The notes below the pieces were generated by a model. It saw only the letters and a program-made list of their open reading frames with translations. It ran no database searches and was not told the DNA's origin. Shown here in pieces: positions 58,390 through 64,000 of a stretch of DNA of 64,000 bases. Where the stretch lies: NCBI GenBank assembly GCA_036346255.1, contig CM070632.1, positions 26,624,657 to 26,688,656 on the forward strand. The letters run 5' to 3'. Source of the stretch: Ampelocalamus luodianensis (taxonomy: Eukaryota; Streptophyta; Magnoliopsida; Poales; Poaceae). Position 1 is the stretch's first letter. Each line of letters starts with the position of its first letter. Both the position numbers and the translations under genes were made by a program.

Positions 58390-58510
58390 AGGGCATCTTC
58401 AATAGTTTGTCTCTTAACTTGTCTCTAAATACCCTCCATGTCATCTTGAGATAATATTAGAGACAACTATTCCAATAGTTTGTCTCTTAGGTTGTCTCTA
58501 ACACCTTCAC
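58390..58510. repeat. Second copy of the GGGCATCTTCAATAGTTTGTCTC repeat
   Basis: Shares AATAGTTTGTCTCTTA twice, with 'CCATGTCATC' between. This matches the plan of 57366-57467. Confidence 0.6.
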
Positions 58511-59419
58511 AAGCATTTAAGCTTTGCATGAATTAAATAACCATACAGATCAACACTAGCTTCAATCTTTGTGACCTACATGTGTTGTTTAGTGACATCT
58601 ACATATATAAACAAGCAACAATTCTAATACCAAGCCTCACAAGCATTAAAGCTTTGCATGATTCTAACCCTAGAACTGAACAACAAATCGACGTATCATG
58701 TCATACATCATCCAAGAGACAACAAATCATGCAAAGTACAGATCGATAGCTCATCACATAGCATATCAATGTATGCAATACACAGAAACAAGTACTGCAA
58801 AGTACAACCAAATAAAGTCTCCAACAGTTTAGCCATAAGCAAAAGTAGAACTAAATAAAATGTCCAACAATATAGCCTTAACTAGCACTTTCTTGAGACA
58901 GTGCACACATAACTAGCTGCAACAAAAGAATGATCACTAGCAATTCTTCAGGTGCTTGCAAATAAACCTGTGTGAACACCAAAATAGTATGGTTAGCAAC
59001 AACCATGGAAAAAAATCCAAAGAGAACTTTAAAGAAAAAAAGAAGCATGCATATATAACTGATATTGTGAAAAATGAAAGCATGCGTATATAACATGATG
59101 AGGATATCCCTACTACTTATGAGGTTATTCGTGAAGCAGGAGCTAAACTTCTCAAACAACAGGTGCATTTGTTTCTTAATGAATTTCCTTTTGTTGCCAA
59201 TGAGAATTGGTTACTACCTAAAGCAATACTTGGTGCATTCTCAGGTTTGACAAATTTAAAGACTTTGGAACCGAGAGGGAGGAGAGGGAGGCCGGGAACA
59301 AATTCATGGAGGAGAAACATATGCGGCCAACAAGGGAGAAGAAACCCATGTGGCCAACGAGAGGGAACGTGCTCTCAGGATAAAACCCTAGCACATGCGG
59401 GCGGTCAAGAAAGACATAT
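58511..59419. other. Intergenic DNA with an unidentified coding-like patch
   Basis: Most has no signal. 59100-59270 reads 'PTTYEVIREAGAKLLKQQ' and 'NEFPFVANENWLLPKAILG' in one plus-strand frame. This looks protein-like, but I cannot assign it. It could be a fragment of a transposon or host exon. Confidence 0.35.
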
Positions 59420-60053
59420 GGTGACATGACAACAAGGGTTACATTGGCATAAAAGAAGCATCAAGTGCATCGAATAAATTCGCGCAAGCTAAGAGAAGGA
59501 AAGCTCACAATACAAGGGAAACCGAGAGGAGACTAGTTTAAATTTCCAAATTAAAGTAGGACGTTTTTGAATCCTTCATCGTTCACGTGAGCGATGTCGG
59601 AATCGGACTGACATCAGAGCAATGTCTGATGGCGGACTCGGATTATCAGAGCACTCGCCATCGTTCACCCGAAGTTTTGTGCTTGCGTGGAGGCTATATA
59701 AACCCCCATGGCCGCACCATAGAGGTAGACCAGTTTATTCATAAGATTGAAACATAGCTATTGCTTATTCTTTCGACGCCAGAGTTCATGCGAGGACTTT
59801 GAGAGAGGACTAGGCGATCTAATTGTTCGCTCGCAATTCAAGGTCAAGCCGTTGTTCCATTGGGAATCGGGGACTTGGCGTTAAATCGCTCGTGGTCTCG
59901 CGACGAACAACTACCCGGTGTGTTGTGGCGTATTCCGAAGAGTTGAGGGTTCGTGCATTGGCGCGAGTGTTCAGCTAGCGGCATCGTCTACTTCGCATCA
60001 ACTATCCACGGTTTCTCACTGAGAAGATCGGGCCTCCCCCGTATCATAACATA
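59420..60053 (+). repeat. LTR-like sequence with TATA box
   Basis: The sequence has no ORF but shows a promoter-like layout: GGCTATATAAACCC at about 59692-59705, then a conserved-looking leader ending GGGCCTCCCCCGTATCA. This style resembles LTRs of grass gypsy elements. I find neither a matching second LTR nor a primer site, so it could be a truncated or solo LTR. Confidence 0.35.
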
Positions 60054-60117
60054 TCATATATTAGTGCATAAAACATTACTAAAACTATGAATAATTATTT
60101 ACCTAGTTGCCAAATCT

Positions 60118-61474
60118 CTACCAAATGTGCTCGACTAGGTCCCTCTTGAGTTGGGTATGTGTTGGTCGAGCACGAATAGCAGTGTTTCCCTGTAGAACGT
60201 TAGCAATGTTTCTCTGTAGAACGTTGGTAAAGCATGGATCAGGGCCGTTGTTGATTTTCGGAGGTAGTACGATCGATGTCCCTGGAGTCTCGTTCAAGTC
60301 AAGAGAAGTGGTAACCATTTCCTTCTCATCTTCAACAATCATGTTGTGAAGAATGATGCATGCTTTCATGATATTCCCAATAGTGGCCCATGACCATGAT
60401 TGTGTTGGACGACGCACAATAATGAAACGAGATTGCAAGACACCAAACGCCCGTTCAACATCCTTCCTTGCCCCTTCTTGATGTTGTGCAAACAATTTGT
60501 CCTTCACTGTTTGGGGGAGCGGAATTGTCTTAACAAAGGCAGCCCATTCTGGGTATATTCCATCTACAAGATAGTAGCCGGTCTCATACTGCCTTCCATT
60601 GACAAAATACTGCACCCGTGGAGCTTCCCCCTTCAACTCCTCAATAAACAATGGAGATTGATTAAGCACATTGATGTCATTGTTGGAACCGGCGACACCG
60701 AAAAAGGCATGCCATATCCAGAGGTCATATGAAGCTACTGCTTCGAGGATGAGTGTAGGGACACCATGGTCACCACAGGTGAATTGACCTTTCCATGCAA
60801 CTGGGCAATTCTCCCACTACCAATGCATACAGTCCAGGCTTCCTAGCACGCCAGGAAAGCCTCGAGACTCGCCAACTTGCAATAAGCGCTCCACATCCTC
60901 ACATGTGGGGCGTCACAGATAATGTCCACCGAACTTGTCAATTACCTCTTGTGCGAACATCTCCAAGCACTCCATTGAAGTGCTCTCGCCGATCTTCAGA
61001 TAATCGTCAAGTTGGTTAGCAGGGGTGCCATATGCCATCATACGAATAGTTGTCGTGCACTTCTGTAGCATGCGAGAGCTCGAGCCGATTCGTGCAATCT
61101 GCCCTATGAGTAAAATAGGGAGACCACTCGGCAAGGGTGCTCACGATGTGTAGAAACAGGGGTCTTTCCATCCGGATCCTTCTACGAAACATTGAGCTGG
61201 TGTAGAGTGGGTCTTCGGAGGAGTAATCGGCAAAGAGTTGTTTGTGACCCTCTTCATGATTCCTCCTTATGTACCTCCTAGAACCTCTTTGGCGCCGAGA
61301 AATCCTAGCTCGAAGCGCCATGATTTTGGCCTTGAACTTTGCTGCGAGACGCCTAGCAAAAGAATCAAGGATGTCCTGCTCGGCGATGAGATGCTCCACG
61401 ATTTCGGTTGGGTCTTCGGTGTAAGTGTCATCAGAAGCATCGGAGTTGGAAGATAAGGCCAACTGGTGTGACAT
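60118..61474 (-). pseudogene. Pong-like Harbinger transposase (DDE_Tnp_4/Plant_tran)
   Basis: The gene starts at ATG 61472-61474 and spans about 450 codons, close to full length for the family. It shows 'FRRRIRMERPLFLHIV', 'EWSPYFTHRADCTNRL', 'AYGTPANQLDDYLKIGEST', 'GVLGSLDCMHW' (first Asp), 'FFGVAGSNNDINVLN' (second Asp), 'YYLVDGIYPEWAAFVKTI' and 'EGARKDVERAFGVLQSRF' (Glu). The three catalytic acidic residues are therefore retained. Defects: a frameshift near 61060-61080, a TGA after 'GGHYL' (about 60917), a TAG after 'DCMHW' (about 60818) and an early stop at 60118. Both internal stops can be explained by single C-to-T or G-to-A changes. The partner ORF1 is at 62890-63953. Confidence 0.88.
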
Positions 61475-61561
61475 AGTGGGGAATTGAAATTTCTTTGGTC
61501 AGATAGTCTAATATATAGAGTTGGAAATTACTTTGGTCAGATAGTCTAATATATAGAGTTG

Positions 61562-61765
61562 GATGCTTTGGGACTGCATGCTTTGGGACTGCATGCTATG
61601 CTTTGGGACTACATGCTGTGTGTTGGGACTGCATGCTTTGGGACTGCATGCTATGTGTTGGGACTGCATGCTTTGGGACTCCAATATTTACATGACAGCA
61701 TTGGGACTACATGTGTTGGGACTGCATGCTTTGGGACTGCATGCTATGTATTTAGTGACTGATAG
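61562..61765. repeat. Minisatellite of TGCTTTGGGACTGCA units
   Basis: Units of 15-20 bases (ATGCTTTGGGACTGC and ATGCTATGTGTTGGGACTGC) repeat about ten times. Scattered further copies run to about 61860. Confidence 0.9.
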
Positions 61766-62080
61766 CACTGAAATTACAGAAATTGGGACTGCATTCTATG
61801 TATTCAGAAAAGGAGACAGAATAAAATGGAGAGAAAATGATAGCATTGGAACTGCATGCTATGTATTCTGCTTTTAACATCACAATGCAGAAGTCATCGA
61901 CCCTTGAAGACTTAGTGACAAAGACCTGGTACAATGCAGTAGTCTATAATTTTTTGGTTTGGTAATCCAGAACTGAAGCAACTAAAAAGACCTGGTACAA
62001 TGCAATGATGCAGGAAGGAGTCATCCTTCCTCTGCTGGTTCTTATTCTAATGCAGCAGTCCAAAGCATACACAATTGTAA

Positions 62081-62336
62081 CCCTCAGTAATTATACACAA
62101 TTGGACCTTCTAGTCCAAAGCCTACAACTACAAGTGATGCTGCTACTACTCTTATAGTAACAGGATGCTAAAGTATCAAAAGCTACAAATGGTTATGGTA
62201 CTCTTATAACCCTCAGTAATCATACACAATTGGACCTTCTAGTCCAAAGCCTACAACTACAAGTAATGCTGCTACTACTCTTATAGTGACAGGATACTAA
62301 AGTATCAAAAACTGCAAATACTCTTATAGTAACAGG
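62081..62336. repeat. 129-bp tandem duplication
   Basis: CCCTCAGTAATTATACACAA to about 62209 is repeated from 62210 with roughly 95% identity. A piece of it (TCTTATAGT) recurs again just after. Confidence 0.88.
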
Positions 62337-62889
62337 ATACTCTTATAGTCCAAAACACATTTTAGATCATCCAGTCATATGGAATTTAAAGCCTACTATT
62401 TTTTAGATCTCTGAAGGATGGATATGGTACTGATTGTGGAGAGCATGGCATACAACTATCAGGAGGGCAGAAGCAATGAATTGCACATTTCAGGGATTTT
62501 TATTTCCAGCTGGTGGTGATTCTGAAGGGCATGTCTTAACAATGACTGCTCATACAAGTCCACGCAGCATATAAGCACATTTTAGGGAGTTTATACATAT
62601 GAACTCCCATTGTCCAAGTTGCATTTATTTATATGACAGTATATACCAAGACATCTACAAGTATAACAGCCAATTTCATGAAACAACATATCACCCTCCA
62701 AAATCAACCTGAGGCAAGCCACTGATAGCCACCCAAATCCAGTACACACACATAGCCTGATCAGATTTAATAAGTGCTGGTTCATAGAGAAGCATGTCAT
62801 TAAGCAAGTATTTATGAAATTAATTAGGTGCTACTACTCTTTAGCAAACCAAATACCTAAGTACTTTAGATATCTATTACGGTCATACC

Positions 62890-63953
62890 TCAATCAGATG
62901 GGCCAAACAACTTCTCCCTCATAGACCTCAATGCCTTCATATGCTCAACTTTCATGTCATCGGGCATACCTCTTGTGTCATGCATAAGGAGCCCCTTATA
63001 TAAATCTAGCATTTTGGCCTCCTTTGCCATTTCAAGCTTCTCGGCGGACATACGTTGTTGCACCTCAACCATATCACTGCGACCCTTGCTAGCTTCGGAC
63101 TGAGCAATCAAGAACTTGTCATGCTTTTCTTCCATATCATCAATAACCTCTATTGTAGCCATCGCCTTCCCTTTGCCTTTGCCTTTACTTTTGCGTTCAG
63201 CCTTAGCAGCCTTGGTCCCTTGTGGACGTACAATATCTTTGGTACCTTCAGCAGATGTCAAGTCCTCGAACGCCTCCCCAAACTCTAAAAGCTTTCTTTT
63301 TTTCCAATTGTCAAGCTTCTCAATGTACGCATGCCACTTTGGTGGTCTCGCATGACCTTCCAAAGAGACATGAACATGAATTGCCCTTCCTTGTAGTCTT
63401 CCTCGATATTTTCAATGCCTTGTCCATCAATTGATCATCCGATCGCCCATCGCATATGTACGGCTAGCCTTAAGTTAAGAGGCAGTAACCAATCGACCTT
63501 TTGTTCACTCGGTGCCAACGGTCCTTGGTTTGCTTCGCTTCTCTTCTTCTAGTTTTTGGGGTGGTGCTGTTGTACACAGCAGTGACATCTCCCCAGTATT
63601 GGTCAGTTTTCTTGTAGTTTCCGTTGATTGGGTCGTTTGAGTTGTTCAACTATGCACTGAACTGCATTGCGTAAAAATATATTAGTACCAATATAAACAT
63701 GTTAAACTACAAGTGTTAATTATGTAGATGCCCAACTGAAAAATCAACATACCAATCTCAAGTCCTCCTCTTGTGTCCACGTCAACCGCTTCCCAGTCCT
63801 ACTAGCATCACTGTTGTCGTCACTGTCAACATCAATGATGGGCTGGAATGAGACTGGTGACATAGGAGACTGATGAGGAATTTCCCGGGGAAATGGGAAA
63901 TTAGACGAATTTTGGAAGTAACTTAAGAAACCACCAAGAGGATATGGATTCAT
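62890..63953 (-). pseudogene. Harbinger ORF1 (Myb/SANT-like DNA-binding protein), disrupted
   Basis: The start at 63953 (MNPYPLGGFLSYFQN) leads to 'RLTWTQEEDLRL', the first Myb/SANT helix. An intron (about 63750 to 63665) follows, then 'NNSNDPINGNYKKTDQYW', 'DVTAVYNSTTPKTRRREAK', 'QTKDRWHRVNKR' and, after frameshifts, 'KWHAYIEKLDNWKKRK'. The C-terminal half (62890-63363) is open: basic, then helical 'RMSAEKLEMAKEAKMLDLYK'. A stop replaces the Trp of 'SAWLNNSND', and further breaks occur near 63440-63480. In the family, ORF1 helps the transposase bind DNA. The ORF here cannot be read through. Confidence 0.8.
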
Positions 63954-64000
63954 TTCACTGCAAACAAATTACAAACATATCGTATTATTAAGCATAAAAG

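Larger units (their letters stand above)
61475..62889. other. Spacer between Harbinger ORF1 and transposase
   Basis: Contains a minisatellite and a 129-bp tandem duplication. No ORF of note is present. Confidence 0.6.
60112..64000 (-). mobile_element. Pong-like PIF/Harbinger transposon, partial
   Basis: Two genes on the minus strand, ORF1 (Myb/SANT-like) upstream and a DDE transposase downstream, are the standard autonomous arrangement of PIF/Harbinger/Pong elements. The 5' end lies beyond the window. I could not identify a terminal repeat beside the transposase stop. Confidence 0.8.

Overview
The window looks like heterochromatic, gene-poor DNA from a grass (Poaceae, possibly Oryza or a relative). 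The basis is the repeat content: CACTA (En/Spm) DNA transposons with TNP2-type transposases, Tekay-like Ty3/gypsy relics whose primer-binding sites match initiator tRNA-Met, a Pong-like PIF/Harbinger element, grass-type 'GGGACTAAAGG' foldback repeats and long (AT)n tracts. I find no intact host gene, no tRNA or rRNA gene, and no bacterial-style feature. Species and chromosome cannot be fixed from the sequence alone.

Layout. (1) 1-6286 is the right part of CACTA-1: an internally deleted TNP2 transposase, then ORF2 (PTTA/Transposase_24-like region plus Ulp1-like protease), ending in a CACTA terminus. (2) 6355-36719 is CACTA-2, bounded by 3-bp ATA duplications. It holds a captured F-box/Sel1-like gene (+), a near full-length but frameshifted TNP2 (-), an intact 150-codon ORF of unknown function (-) and ORF2 (+). 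ORF2 is split at 16163/34845 by a long-LTR retrotransposon (5-bp duplication ATTAG). That element's 3' LTR is split by a second, related one (5-bp duplication ATGAG). (3) 36720-41054 holds degenerate GAAAC-type repeats, a 140-bp tandem repeat and AT microsatellites. (4) 41055-46121 is a degraded CACTA/PTTA segment flanked by apparently identical 283-bp direct repeats. (5) 47668-55676 is the 3' end of a Tekay-like gypsy element with a roughly 3.5-kb LTR. This LTR is split by CACTA-3 (49812-53998, duplication TAG), an inverted, internally deleted relative of CACTA-2. (6) 55677-60050 holds MITE-like and LTR-like fragments. (7) 60118-64000 is a Pong-like Harbinger element on the minus strand, with an ORF1 (Myb/SANT) and a DDE transposase, both carrying a few disabling mutations.

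How the parts relate. The three CACTA elements form one family. CACTA-2 and CACTA-3 carry the same F-box cargo beside the same terminus. CACTA-3 also provides the unfilled version of the site where the LTR element entered CACTA-2. The most unusual point is the internal layout of CACTA-2. Arrays of the palindromic motif usually confined to CACTA ends also sit inside the element. Each of its four transcription units is preceded by such an array and a TATA box. This suggests a shared, transposase-responsive promoter system that also covers a captured host gene and an uncharacterised small ORF.
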